DNA from: G965207345 sp965207345
GTDB lineage: Bacteria; Pseudomonadota; Gammaproteobacteria; PS1; Pseudothioglobaceae
Assembly (NCBI GenBank): GCA_965207345.1
Contig: OZ242280.1
Span: 186,001-250,000 of the forward strand
Direction: 5' to 3'
DNA length: 64,000 nt
A program made the position numbers and the translations under genes. This document shows positions 37,774 through 47,594 of the stretch, in pieces (the stretch's first letter is position 1; every line of letters starts with the position of its first letter). The notes beneath the pieces are model-generated. The model made no database searches. It was not told the DNA's origin and saw only the letters and a list, made by a program, of their open reading frames with translations.

Positions 37774-38766
37774 TTATAACTTCGTTACTTTTGATCTGGT
37801 AAACAAATAAATAAGTTTCACGATAATGTTTTTTATTAATGTAAATTGCATACCTATCATTTTACCAATATTGCTAGATAATTTTTCACCTAATAATTTT
37901 CTTAATATACGCTTATAGCCTTTTCTATCTCTGATTCTTGAAGCATCTAACCAATGCAAAACATCCATGTTTTTTAAATCTTCTTGATAATCAGGATACC
38001 AACTTAAAAATTCCTTATGCTCATTTGCGTCTTCTCTTACATCAAGCATTCTAAATTTATGATACTTTGTTCTATATTTCCCGGCGTCAATAGGATAATA
38101 CTTATTTCTGCCAAGTACCTGATTTATGGCAATACCAAGTCCTGGAGATCCCGTTATGTGAAATAAATTTGTTGCTTTGTTTACCTGCACCTTTGTTTTA
38201 ATACGATAAATCATTTGTTCTAAAAAAGGATGTCTGGCTTGGGTACAAATAAATTGGTTCCATACTAAATAAGTTTTAGTATCAAATGTAGGCTCTTTCG
38301 GGACCATCGAAATAAAATCCAAATTATCCTGCATAAATTGACCAAGACTGCGTGTACAAACGGTATCAATATCAGCGTAAACTCCGCCTGTTAAATAAAG
38401 TGCGCAATATCGCCAAATATCAGCACGGAATGCACCAATTTTGATAGAGAGATAAATATCTAGGATTTTTTGATCAAAATTATTTTTAATAAGTGCAATG
38501 CAGTCATTATCATCAAAAAACCTATATTCGTATGTTGGATTAAATTTCACCCAAGACATAGCAGAGTCATACATTCCTTTAGGTACACAATTACTTTTAA
38601 AAGTTTGATAAATAATTCTGGGGATCTTAGGATCTTTGTTATTTGATTTTTTAGAGGCTTTGATTAATTTTGGAATCTCTAAAAGTTCAGTGTTTATAAT
38701 AGCTTTGTTTTTAGAAGCACTAAATTCTTTTAGGGGATTATTGTTTAGGGATTTTTTCATTGCCAT
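37774..38766 (-). CDS. Glycosyltransferase with DXD motif (GT32/OCH1-like)
   Basis: 330 residues. IPRIIYQTFKSNCVPKGM near residue 49 and YEYRFFDDNDC are the start of the Gly_transf_sug domain; GAFRADIWRYCALYLTGGVY leads into ADID, the DXD metal/nucleotide-sugar site. This matches GT32 sugar transferases (capsule or LPS decoration). No membrane helix except a hydrophobic tail (FTLIKNIIVKLIYLF). Alone on its strand, convergent with nadA and next to a decayed restriction gene, so possibly acquired. Donor and acceptor unknown. Confidence 0.8.
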   Translation of the reverse strand: MAMKKSLNNNPLKEFSASKNKAIINTELLEIPKLIKASKKSNNKDPKIPRIIYQTFKSNCVPKGMYDSAMSWVKFNPTYEYRFFDDNDCIALIKNNFDQKILDIYLSIKIGAFRADIWRYCALYLTGGVYADIDTVCTRSLGQFMQDNLDFISMVPKEPTFDTKTYLVWNQFICTQARHPFLEQMIYRIKTKVQVNKATNLFHITGSPGLGIAINQVLGRNKYYPIDAGKYRTKYHKFRMLDVREDANEHKEFLSWYPDYQEDLKNMDVLHWLDASRIRDRKGYKRILRKLLGEKLSSNIGKMIGMQFTLIKNIIVKLIYLFTRSKVTKL

Positions 38767-38902
38767 TATTAATATTACAATCTAGGTTTTATATGCGTTA
38801 TTTTAAATTAATTTATGGTTAAAAGTTGTGTTACAGTATCACAGCATTAGGAGGTTTAGCACACATTAAATCATCAACGCTGATAATATCATAATGATAG
38901 AC

Positions 38903-39287
38903 TTAGTTATTTATTTTACCTAATTCATAACATTCTTTACGCATTCCACCAGTAATGCATCCCATTGTAATGAGAATACCTACACGGTTTTTTCCCTACA
39001 GGTTTTAATAAATGCTCTAACTTGCGTAATGTTTAAATTACTGCCCCTTTAATTTCTAAAATACACTCTCCGGAATTTTCACATGGAAGACTAAAATAAA
39101 ATCAGCTGTCAATACCACCATCTCCAGTTTTTTTTAGATTTGAAATACCTCCAATTAAATAATGAATTACCCAATCTTGAAAATATAATTTACTTTATTG
39201 TACAAGTGGTTCTTGGGTAGGGTAATCGAGACGTTTAATATTTATTAAACCAATGTACGCTAGCTTCCGGACATCACGCATATTCAT
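38903..39287 (-). pseudogene. Remnant of a DNA methylase / Mrr-like restriction gene
   Basis: From ATG 39287 the minus strand reads to IKRLDYPTQEPLVQ, which resembles the RLGYPTQKPLALLE block of DNA methyltransferases. After a stop it resumes YFQDWVIHYLIGGISNLKK with TGDGGID, then GECILEIKGA, NITQVRAFIKT, and GILITMGCITGGMRKECYE. The last series resembles the Mrr-type restriction endonuclease domain (xGDGGIDG...ExK...QVRAF...FITM...KGMRKEC) that follows the methylase domain in some fused proteins. Several stops and frameshifts are present and the middle is deleted. Decay is certain; family call is moderate. Confidence 0.5.
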
Positions 39288-39317
39288 AAAATTGCTTCTT
39301 TAATATTTATTGAAAAA

Positions 39318-39983
39318 TTAGCGATAAAATTTAACGCCACGTTTTATCTTTGTGCGCCCATTTTTTTCGCGCCAATGATTTGTATCACGCAAACTATAAA
39401 CACAACCACAATACTCTTGCTGATAAAATTTTTCGCGTTTCGCAATTTCTATCATGCGGCTGCTACCGCCACGTTTGCGCCAATTAAAAACCCAATAGTT
39501 TAGATTTTTATAACGCGTTGTTGCGCGCAGACCACAAGCATTGATTTGTGCCATATCTTTCCAACGAGAAATACCAAGTGTTGAAGAAAAAAGAGAAAAG
39601 TTATTTTCATTGGCAAATTGTGCTGTGCGTTCAAAACGCATATCAAAACAAGTGGTGCAACGCGCGCCACGCTCTGGTTCTTTTTCTTGCCCCTTGGTGC
39701 GCAAAAACCAATTTTCTCTATCATAATCGCTGTCTATAAAATCCATATTTAATTTTTTGGCAAAAGTAATATTTTCCTGTTTACGCAGTTCATATTCTGC
39801 ACGTGGATGAATATTTGGATTATAGAAAAAAATTGTAGTATTGATATTTGAAGCATTGAGTGCTTCCATAATATCGCCTGCACAGGGCGCACAACAAGAA
39901 TGTAGCAATAACTTTTTTTCATTATTTGGTGTTTTGAGTTTCTCTCTTTGAGAAGACGTTAGACTTAAATTTTCTTGGGACAT
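39318..39983 (-). CDS. queH: Epoxyqueuosine reductase QueH
   Basis: 221 residues, formerly DUF208. LLLHSCCAPCAGDIMEAL (Cys pair and CxxC) near 26-43, TRYKNLNYW, GARCTTCFDMRFERTA and QQEYCGCVYSLRD supply the metal and cluster cysteines of QueH, which reduces epoxyqueuosine to queuosine in tRNA. It replaces the cobalamin-dependent QueG. The product has a C-terminal basic tail. On the minus strand, alone. Confidence 0.9.
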   Translation of the reverse strand: MSQENLSLTSSQREKLKTPNNEKKLLLHSCCAPCAGDIMEALNASNINTTIFFYNPNIHPRAEYELRKQENITFAKKLNMDFIDSDYDRENWFLRTKGQEKEPERGARCTTCFDMRFERTAQFANENNFSLFSSTLGISRWKDMAQINACGLRATTRYKNLNYWVFNWRKRGGSSRMIEIAKREKFYQQEYCGCVYSLRDTNHWREKNGRTKIKRGVKFYR

Positions 39984-40052
39984 TTTTAATTTTTTCCTAT
40001 TTTAAAGATTCGCACAAACCCTTTAATTCTTTCATTTTCAACTTTACTTGGA

Positions 40053-40562
40053 TTATTCTCTTACTAAATACTCCTTCAGTCTTTTAAGCACTTCCCACGC
40101 TCGGGGTCTGAGCGTGTTGTCAATTATTATATCAGCAGGATGTGGGCAAACAAAAATCTTATCATTTTTAATATACATGTCATCTGCCATAAGCAAAATT
40201 GTTTTTATTTCATTTTCAACTTGCTTTAACATTTGCATTAACTCAACTTCTTCCAAAGCAATGCACTGAGTATTTTTTTCATCTAAATTAATAGCTAGTA
40301 ACATCTTAACCAATAATACGTGCTGTTTTTTATCACTCATAAAACAATGTGCGCGGTTTGCTTTATTTTCTACCACTAAACAACGAATTTTAGAAAAAAT
40401 GTTGTTCTTGGACGCTTTAGCATCTTTTGTTACATTTTCTACGGTACTTATTTTTTTAATTTGCACCTGATCCATTTGTATATGTGCCCGCACCCTTTTT
40501 GCTAACCAAAATGGGATGCCAAGTTGTGTTAGAGAAAATTCATGAAAAAGTACATTTTTCAT
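40053..40562 (-). CDS. holD: Possible DNA polymerase III psi subunit (HolD-like)
   Basis: 169 residues, starting within the last codons of leuA (4-base overlap). The N-terminus SLTQLGIPFWLAKR resembles the conserved LQQLGITxWxLRRP of HolD, and the end CPHPADIIIDNTLRPRAWEV resembles its C-terminal block. The middle is Lys/Asn-rich and not informative. Psi links the clamp loader to chi and SSB. HolD is poorly conserved, so this stays tentative. Confidence 0.5.
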   Translation of the reverse strand: MKNVLFHEFSLTQLGIPFWLAKRVRAHIQMDQVQIKKISTVENVTKDAKASKNNIFSKIRCLVVENKANRAHCFMSDKKQHVLLVKMLLAINLDEKNTQCIALEEVELMQMLKQVENEIKTILLMADDMYIKNDKIFVCPHPADIIIDNTLRPRAWEVLKRLKEYLVRE

Positions 40563-42091
40563 ATTTGCGTATAACTTTTACGATTATCAAGCAAAATACG
40601 GTTAATCGCATTAATATAGGCCTTAGCTGAGGCTTTGACAATATCCATATCCATGCCACTTGCGCTAACAATACGGTTTTTATATTCAATACGCACACTG
40701 ACAACACCCAAAGAATCGGTGCCACTTGTTACATTATTAACCGAATAAAGCTGTAAATATATTTTAATATCAATAAGTTTATCAATCGCAGAAAAAGTTG
40801 CATCAACTGCCCCACTTGTTATTGCTGTTGCTCTTTTCTCCTTGCCTGTAATTATTAGATTAACCGTTGCCTTAACTTCGCCAGTATTTTTAATATTAAT
40901 ACTTAGGCTTTTTAAGGTAATTATTTTATCCATTTGTGTTTCACTATCGCCAGCGAGAGCTTGCAAATCCTCATCAAAAATTTGATGTTTTTTATCTGCC
41001 AATGTTTTAAAGCGCACAAAAGTTTTTTCAAAACTCTCCTCTTTATTAAAACTAATACCAAGCTCTGACAACCTAGAGCGAAGAGCATTACGCCCTGAAT
41101 GTTTGCCTAATACTAGTTGATTAGCGTGCCAACCAACATCCTCTGCTTGCATAATTTCGTAAGTTTCACGGTGTTTAAGCACACCATCTTGATGAATGCC
41201 TGCTTCGTGTGCAAACGCATTAGCGCCGACAATTGCCTTGTTAGGCTGAACTACAAAACCTGTAATATTGGAAACCAAGCGTGAAGTTGTCAAAATATGT
41301 GTGGTATCAATATTTGTATCACAATCAAAAATATCTTGACGCATTCTCACTCCCATTACTACTTCTTCTAGAGAAGTATTTCCTGCTCTTTCACCCAAAC
41401 CATTAATGGTGCATTCAATTTGACGCGCACCATTTAAAACAGCAGAAAGTGAATTTGCAACCGCTAAACCTAAATCATTATGACAGTGGGCTGAAAAAAT
41501 AGCCCTATCAGAATTAGGCACACGCTCTATAATATTTTTTATTATAACGCCAAATTGATGCGGCAAATTATAGCCCACCGTATCAGGAATGTTGATTGTG
41601 TGTGCACCTGCTTCAATTGTTTTTTCAATAATGCGGCACAAAAAATCAATATCTGAACGTCCAGCATCTTCGGGAGAAAATTCTACGTCATCGCAAAAAT
41701 TGCGTGCGTATTTCACCGCACCTACTGCTTGCGTTATCACTTCCTCCGGTGTCATATTTAATTTTTTTTGCATATGAATAGCTGAGGTAGCAATAAAAGT
41801 GTGAATACGCATGGCATTTGCACCTTTAAGGGCTAAAACTGCGCTATCTATATCTTTTTCTAAAGCGCGCGCTAATGAACAAACTCGGCTATCCTTAATT
41901 GCACAGGCCACTGCCCTAACTGCTTCAAAGTCACCCTTTGAGGCAATAGCAAACCCTGCTTCAATGACATCAACATGCATTTTTTCTAAGGATTTAGCAA
42001 TACGAACCTTTTCTTCTTTAGTCATTGACGCCCCAGGGCTTTGCTCGCCATCTCTAAGCGTCGTATCAAAAATAATTAGTTTATTTGTCAT
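40559..42091 (-). CDS. leuA: 2-isopropylmalate synthase
   Basis: 510 residues. First step of leucine synthesis: acetyl-CoA plus 2-ketoisovalerate. N-terminal TIM barrel with FDTTLRDGEQSPGASM, HIHTF-type motif RIHTFIATS, SAHCHNDLGLAVANSL, and NGLGERAGNTSLEE; a C-terminal LeuA dimer regulatory domain follows from about 390, so leucine feedback is expected. Last gene but one in the ilvB-ilvH-ilvC-pssA-leuA series, an arrangement seen in several proteobacteria. Confidence 0.97.
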   Translation of the reverse strand: MTNKLIIFDTTLRDGEQSPGASMTKEEKVRIAKSLEKMHVDVIEAGFAIASKGDFEAVRAVACAIKDSRVCSLARALEKDIDSAVLALKGANAMRIHTFIATSAIHMQKKLNMTPEEVITQAVGAVKYARNFCDDVEFSPEDAGRSDIDFLCRIIEKTIEAGAHTINIPDTVGYNLPHQFGVIIKNIIERVPNSDRAIFSAHCHNDLGLAVANSLSAVLNGARQIECTINGLGERAGNTSLEEVVMGVRMRQDIFDCDTNIDTTHILTTSRLVSNITGFVVQPNKAIVGANAFAHEAGIHQDGVLKHRETYEIMQAEDVGWHANQLVLGKHSGRNALRSRLSELGISFNKEESFEKTFVRFKTLADKKHQIFDEDLQALAGDSETQMDKIITLKSLSINIKNTGEVKATVNLIITGKEKRATAITSGAVDATFSAIDKLIDIKIYLQLYSVNNVTSGTDSLGVVSVRIEYKNRIVSASGMDMDIVKASAKAYINAINRILLDNRKSYTQI

Positions 42092-42264
42092 GAAGAACTC
42101 CCTGATTAAAATAGCTTACGTTTTAAAAAATTTTAAATTTATGTAATGCCAAAAATTAGCGACATAATCGCCAAAAATCGCAGTCACCTAAGCAGAATAA
42201 TAGAAAATCAAGGTAATATGAAGAAAAGAAGAGGAAAGCATTTTTCGGGTTCATGATAAGCATA

Positions 42265-43044
42265 TTATATATCAGGTGACGTAATTTTTGCTTTTTTATG
42301 TATTTTTTCTAAATGCTTTTTTCGCAAGCCAAAAATAGTAATAACTACACCTGAAATACTATATATCAGAAAGAAAGAAAACAATATCTCAGGAGGTCTT
42401 AAGGAAATTAAAACAATAACAAAAACACTAAGTAGCATAATTTTAAAAGAGGATCTGCCTTTTAAATTAAAACTTTTAAAACTATGATAACGAATATTAC
42501 TTACCATTAGAAGTGCTACAATAAAAATAATCAGCCAAGTAATGAGGGTAGCTGAATTAAATGTTAATTCATAATTATGAGAAAACCAGACAAAACTTGC
42601 AACAAGTCCTGCTGCTGAAGGACTAGGCAAACCTTGAAAATAATTTTTATCTTGTGTGCCAATTTGCGTATTAAATCGTGCAAGCCTAAGTGCTCCTGAA
42701 GCTACATACAAAAAACTCACAAGCCAGCCAAATTTCCCCAATGTGTTCAGTGCCCAAACGTATGCTAATAAAGCTGGAGCAATGCTAAAAGATAACATAT
42801 CCGACATAGAGTCATATTCTGCGCCAAACGTGCTTTGTGTTTGTGTCAACCGCGCTACTCTACCATCTAAGCCATCAAATAATATTGCTACAAAAACAGC
42901 AATAGCACTTTGCTCATAATAGCCATTCACAGCTAAGATAATTGCGTAGAATCCCGCAAATAAGCCAAACGTTGTTAGAATATTTGGTAATAGATAAATA
43001 CCACGTTTGCGCTTCTTTTCTAAAAATGTCACATTGTCACCCAT
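42265..43044 (-). CDS. pssA: CDP-diacylglycerol-serine O-phosphatidyltransferase
   Basis: 259 residues, integral membrane protein. DGLDGRVARLTQTQSTFGAE plus D downstream gives the CDP-alcohol phosphotransferase motif (DGx2ARx8Gx3Dx3D). Makes phosphatidylserine, the precursor of phosphatidylethanolamine. This is the integral-membrane (Bacillus/type II) form rather than the enterobacterial one. It lies between ilvC and leuA, as in many related genomes. Start GGT-preceded ATG 43044. Confidence 0.93.
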   Translation of the reverse strand: MGDNVTFLEKKRKRGIYLLPNILTTFGLFAGFYAIILAVNGYYEQSAIAVFVAILFDGLDGRVARLTQTQSTFGAEYDSMSDMLSFSIAPALLAYVWALNTLGKFGWLVSFLYVASGALRLARFNTQIGTQDKNYFQGLPSPSAAGLVASFVWFSHNYELTFNSATLITWLIIFIVALLMVSNIRYHSFKSFNLKGRSSFKIMLLSVFVIVLISLRPPEILFSFFLIYSISGVVITIFGLRKKHLEKIHKKAKITSPDI

Positions 43045-43149
43045 CTTAAATATTGATTTTGTTGCATTTTAATTGAGTAAACAACAAAAAACTAAATCAA
43101 AAATAACATTTAAGAGAAAAAATACTTTAATTTAGCGTGTTTTATTTGA

Positions 43150-44148
43150 CTAATTTTTTGTTTTATCAACCACTTTTTCAATCCATGGCATCATTGCACG
43201 CAAATCTGTGCCAGTTTTTTCAATTTTATGTGCATGTTGTTTACCACGCATTTGAGGCAATTTATCAACATTTGCAACAAATTCTCTGGCAAACGAACCA
43301 TCTTGAATTTCGGATAAAATTTTTCTCATCTCTGCTTTTGTATGCTCATTAATAATACGAGGACCACGCGTAATATCGCCGTATTCAGCTGTATTAGAAA
43401 TAGAATAACGCATATTAGCAATTCCGCCTTCATACATCAAATCAACAATGAGTTTAAGTTCATGTAAACACTCAAAATACGCCATTTCTGGTTCATAACC
43501 TGCTTCTAGTAAAACTTCAAATCCAGTTTGTACTAGCGCAGTTGTGCCGCCGCAAAGTACTGCCTGTTCACCGAATAAATCGGTTTCTGTTTCATCTTTA
43601 AACGAAGTTTCTAAAATACCTGTTCGTCCACCGCCAATTGCCACAGCGTAAGAAAGTGCCATTTCTTTTGCATGTCCAGAAATATCCTGAAAAACTGCGA
43701 TTAAATCAGGAATGCCACCACCTTTTACAAACTCAGTGCGCACCGTATGACCAGGGGCTTTAGGTGCAATTAGAATCACATCTAAATCTGCTCTTGGTTT
43801 AATTTGTCCAAAATGAATATTAAAGCCGTGTGCAAAGCCAAGTGTTGCACCCGATTTTAAATTGGGTTCAATCTCATTTTTATACAGTTTTGCTTGAAAT
43901 TCATCAGGTGCCAAAATCATAACTAAATCAGCACTTGCAGTTGCTTTCTCAATGTTAGCAACTACTAATCCTGATGCTTTTGCCTTAGAAATAGAGTTCG
44001 AACCTGCTCTTAAACCTACCACTACTTCAACGCCTGAATCCTTTAAATTATTTGCATGCGCGTGTCCTTGAGAGCCATAACCAATAATAGCTACTTTTGT
44101 TCTTCTAATCACTTTTAAATCTGCATCCTTATCGTAATACCTATTCAT
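43150..44148 (-). CDS. ilvC: Ketol-acid reductoisomerase
   Basis: 332 residues, class I (short). NADPH loop IGYGSQGHAHANNLKDSG near 24-41, KAPGHTVR, FKDETETDLFGEQAVLCGG with metal-binding Asp and Glu, and ISNTAEYGDITRG. Converts acetolactate/acetohydroxybutyrate to the dihydroxyacids for valine and isoleucine. It is preceded by ilvH with about 100 bases between, same strand. Confidence 0.97.
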   Translation of the reverse strand: MNRYYDKDADLKVIRRTKVAIIGYGSQGHAHANNLKDSGVEVVVGLRAGSNSISKAKASGLVVANIEKATASADLVMILAPDEFQAKLYKNEIEPNLKSGATLGFAHGFNIHFGQIKPRADLDVILIAPKAPGHTVRTEFVKGGGIPDLIAVFQDISGHAKEMALSYAVAIGGGRTGILETSFKDETETDLFGEQAVLCGGTTALVQTGFEVLLEAGYEPEMAYFECLHELKLIVDLMYEGGIANMRYSISNTAEYGDITRGPRIINEHTKAEMRKILSEIQDGSFAREFVANVDKLPQMRGKQHAHKIEKTGTDLRAMMPWIEKVVDKTKN

Positions 44149-44252
44149 CTATTTTTTTTCCTTTTTAAAATTTTGACAAAACTAACACTCTATATCCCAC
44201 CAATAAAACCAATTGCATGTCCATTTAATCAATCTCTTTACATAATGTTATA

Positions 44253-44747
44253 TCATAAAACAGATTGACCGCGATAAACACCCATTGCACCCGTTCTTGA
44301 GACTTCCAAAATATTGGCTTTACTAAATACAATAAGCGCATTTAGAAACGCATCTAATTTTCTTGATTTTCCTGAAATATCAATGATATAAGTTTTTTCT
44401 GAAACATCAACAATTTGACAGGAAAAAATATCTACCAATTGCTTAATTTGTGCAAAATTTTTCTCATTAATGATAATTTTAATAAGCATTAGTTCACGCT
44501 CAATATGTGGTTTTTTGGTTAAATCAATTACTTTAATTGTGTCTACTAATTTTTCTAATTGCTTGACAATTTGCTCAATTACATCATCACTGCCAATACT
44601 AACCAAAGTTAAACGTGATAGCGAAGATATGTGTGTTTCTGCAACCGTTAAAGATTCAATATTAAAACCACGTGCAGAAAATAAATCTACCACTCGTGAG
44701 AGTGCACCTGACTCATTTTCTAATAGAAGCGATATAATATGTCTCAT
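44253..44747 (-). CDS. ilvH: Acetolactate synthase small subunit
   Basis: 164 residues. N-terminal ACT domain (ISLLLENESGALSRVVDLFSA, where the valine site of this subunit is formed) and a C-terminal regulatory part (FSCQIVDVSEKTYIIDISGK). Regulates the large subunit. Its ATG overlaps the TGA of ilvB by 4 bases, so translation is coupled. Confidence 0.96.
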   Translation of the reverse strand: MRHIISLLLENESGALSRVVDLFSARGFNIESLTVAETHISSLSRLTLVSIGSDDVIEQIVKQLEKLVDTIKVIDLTKKPHIERELMLIKIIINEKNFAQIKQLVDIFSCQIVDVSEKTYIIDISGKSRKLDAFLNALIVFSKANILEVSRTGAMGVYRGQSVL

Positions 44748-46480
44748 ACCAAACTTAATCCTGCGTCATCACTTGACAACATCTCATCTCTGCCAGCAAG
44801 TAACATCTCATTATGTCCAGCACCAGAAGGAATCATCGGAAAAACATTCTCATTTGGATCAGTAATAAAATCCAAAAATACGGTGCGTTTCTTATTATTA
44901 AACGCTTCTATTAGAGCAGGCTCAATTTCATTAACTTTTTCTATTTTTATACCAATGTGACCGTAACTCTCTGCTAACTTAACAAAATCAGGAAGCGCAT
45001 CCATATAAGACATACTATAGCGTTTTTCATAAAAAAATTCCTGCCATTGTCTGATCATCCCTAAATAACGATTATTGAGGTTAATAATTTTAACTGGGGT
45101 ATGATATTGCAACATCGTTGAAAGTTCCTGTAGCATCATTTGAATACTACCCTCACCCGTAACACATGCTACGTCTTTATTTGGCATTGCAAATTTTGCA
45201 CCCATAGCTGCGGGCAAGCCAAATCCCATTGTACCTAGTCCGCCAGAATTAATCCAATGTCTTGGTTTATTAAATGGATAGTATTGTGCCGCCCACATTT
45301 GATGTTGCCCAACATCTGAAGTAATAATTGCATCACCTTTAGTAATTTTATACAATGCTTCAATTACTGCTTGCGGCTTAATAATTTTTTGCGATTTTTG
45401 ATAAGACAAAGAATCGAGAGAGCGCCATTTATTAATTTGCTGCCACCAAGATGAAATACCAGCTAATTTTTTATCTTTAAACGCATCAAGAACTGCCTCT
45501 AAAACCAAAGAGGCTTCTCCGATAAGCGGCACATCAACACGAATATTCTTTGAAATAGAAGAGGGGTCAATGTCAATATGAATAATTTTAGCATAGGGGC
45601 AGAATTTTTTTATATTTGCCGTTACCCTATCATCAAAGCGCGCACCGACTGCAATTACACAATCCGAATGGTGCATAGTCATATTTGCCTCATAAGTGCC
45701 ATGCATGCCAAGCATGCCAATAAATTGTTTATCATCTGCAGGATAGGCACCTAAGCCCATAAGTGTTTGCGTAATCGGAAAACCAAGCCGATGTGTAAGC
45801 GTAATAAGCGCTTTACTCGCATTACCGATAATGCTACCACCGCCTGAGTAAATAACAGGTTTTTTCGATTTACTAATAAGCCCCACTGCCTTACTTACCT
45901 GTAATAAATCAGGATGTTTGGCAGGTTTATAAGAACGTAGTTCTATTTGAATTGGATAAGAAAATTTCTTTATTTTGTTTATAGTAATATCTTTAGGAAT
46001 ATCAACCACTACTGGGCCAGGGCGGCCCGTTGAAGCAATATAAAATGCTTTTTTAATGGTGATCGCCAGTTTAGAAACATCTTTGACCAAATAATTATGT
46101 TTCACGCAAGAGCGCGTAATGCCTACACTATCAACCTCCTGAAACGCATCACTGCCAATCACAGGCGTTGCTACTTGCCCTGAAAGAATGACAAGCGGAA
46201 TGGAATCCATGTAAGCTGTAGCAATGCCCGTTACCGCATTTGTAAGACCAGGACCTGAAGTAACAAGCACTACGCCAATTTTACCACTTGCCCGTGCATA
46301 ACCGTCAGCAGCATGCACTGCTCCTTGTTCATGTCTGACTAAAATATGACGAATAGTGCCTTGTAACTCAATTGCATCATAGATATGTAATACTGCTCCG
46401 CCTGGATAGCCAAAAATATATTTTATTCCTTCTTTTTGCAAGCATTTAATAATAATTTCAGCGCCATTTATTTCCATCAT
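44744..46480 (-). CDS. ilvB: Acetolactate synthase large subunit
   Basis: 578 residues, thiamine-diphosphate-dependent. GAEIIIKCLQKEGI at the start, FGYPGGAVLHIYD, the catalytic Glu in VRHEQGAVHAADGYA, GVVLVTSGPGLTN, and the ThDP motif VTGEGSIQMMLQELS with NN later. Makes acetolactate from two pyruvates. It heads the branched-chain block; the 179-base upstream gap must contain the promoter, and no leader peptide rich in Ile/Leu/Val codons was noticed there. Confidence 0.97.
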   Translation of the reverse strand: MMEINGAEIIIKCLQKEGIKYIFGYPGGAVLHIYDAIELQGTIRHILVRHEQGAVHAADGYARASGKIGVVLVTSGPGLTNAVTGIATAYMDSIPLVILSGQVATPVIGSDAFQEVDSVGITRSCVKHNYLVKDVSKLAITIKKAFYIASTGRPGPVVVDIPKDITINKIKKFSYPIQIELRSYKPAKHPDLLQVSKAVGLISKSKKPVIYSGGGSIIGNASKALITLTHRLGFPITQTLMGLGAYPADDKQFIGMLGMHGTYEANMTMHHSDCVIAVGARFDDRVTANIKKFCPYAKIIHIDIDPSSISKNIRVDVPLIGEASLVLEAVLDAFKDKKLAGISSWWQQINKWRSLDSLSYQKSQKIIKPQAVIEALYKITKGDAIITSDVGQHQMWAAQYYPFNKPRHWINSGGLGTMGFGLPAAMGAKFAMPNKDVACVTGEGSIQMMLQELSTMLQYHTPVKIINLNNRYLGMIRQWQEFFYEKRYSMSYMDALPDFVKLAESYGHIGIKIEKVNEIEPALIEAFNNKKRTVFLDFITDPNENVFPMIPSGAGHNEMLLAGRDEMLSSDDAGLSLV

Positions 46481-46659
46481 ATTTACATAATTTTAGATAC
46501 TTATGTTTTTATTTGCTACTTTATTTTTTAAATATCATGCAAGTTTTTTGCTTGTGCTACTTCTTTTTTAACTAACACTATTCATTTTAATCACTTTTGA
46601 CAAAAAATCATAATCGCCAAAGATGGTAACAGGCACATCATTATACACCAATTACCTTA

Positions 46660-47574
46660 TTACAATTCTTTATGCCAATAGTCATCAGAATAAAAAATCA
46701 TAGGTGCATTTTTTTCATCAAAAGTTTGTATTTGCCATGCACTTGGTGTATTGATAAGTTTAGAGAGCAATTTATCATTGAGTTGATGTCCAGTTTTGTA
46801 ACCTTCATATTTACCAACAATACTACCACCCAGTAAATATAAATCGCCCACAATATCTAGAATTTTATGCTTGACAAACTCATTGCGATAACGCACACCA
46901 TCTTCATTTAATACGCCTTCCTCGCCTAAAGCAACTGCATTTTCTACACTTGCACCTAAACCAAGTCCCATATTTTGAAGCATCTCTAAATCTTTAATTA
47001 AACCAAAAGTTCGCGCACGGCTAATCTCTTTTAAATAAGATTCTTTAGCAAAATCAATACAAAGTCTTTGCCCACTTTGTTTGATAAATCTATGACTAAA
47101 ATTAATTTCTAAACAAATCTGAAAACCAAAATACGGCAACACGCGTGCCCAACTATCATTTAGTTTTACTTCAACAGGTTTTTTAACCACAAAAAATTTT
47201 TTATACGCATTTTGTTCAACAATACCTGCCGCCTGAATTAAAAAAATAAACGGTGCCGCACTCCCATCCATAATAGGCACCTCAAATGAATCAAGCTCAA
47301 CTAAAACATTATCAATGCCTAAGCCCGATAAAGCAGAAAGCAGATGCTCTACGGTGGAGACCTTAGTACCATCTTTTTCCAAGCTAGTTGATAAATTAAC
47401 TTCATTAACAAAAGCACTGTGCGCCTTGATAATGCTTCCTCTTAGATCTAGGCGCTTGAAAACCACACCATCATCAATTTTCGCAGGAGACAGAGTTAAA
47501 GTAACTTCTTTACCGCTATGAATACCAATGCCTCTAGCACTAGTTGAAGCACTAATTGTTCTTTGTTTAATCAT
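46660..47574 (-). CDS. lpxC: UDP-3-O-acyl-N-acetylglucosamine deacetylase
   Basis: 304 residues. Zinc enzyme committing lipid A synthesis. Zinc and catalytic motifs: TVEHLLSALSGLGIDN, VPIMDGSAAPF, and HKILDIVGDLYLLG with the second His and Asp. Length standard. It lies 20 bases after ftsA on the same strand; the usual ftsZ between the two is missing. Confidence 0.97.
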   Translation of the reverse strand: MIKQRTISASTSARGIGIHSGKEVTLTLSPAKIDDGVVFKRLDLRGSIIKAHSAFVNEVNLSTSLEKDGTKVSTVEHLLSALSGLGIDNVLVELDSFEVPIMDGSAAPFIFLIQAAGIVEQNAYKKFFVVKKPVEVKLNDSWARVLPYFGFQICLEINFSHRFIKQSGQRLCIDFAKESYLKEISRARTFGLIKDLEMLQNMGLGLGASVENAVALGEEGVLNEDGVRYRNEFVKHKILDIVGDLYLLGGSIVGKYEGYKTGHQLNDKLLSKLINTPSAWQIQTFDEKNAPMIFYSDDYWHKEL

Positions 47575-47594
47575 TTAGAAAAAAGAAAATTATT

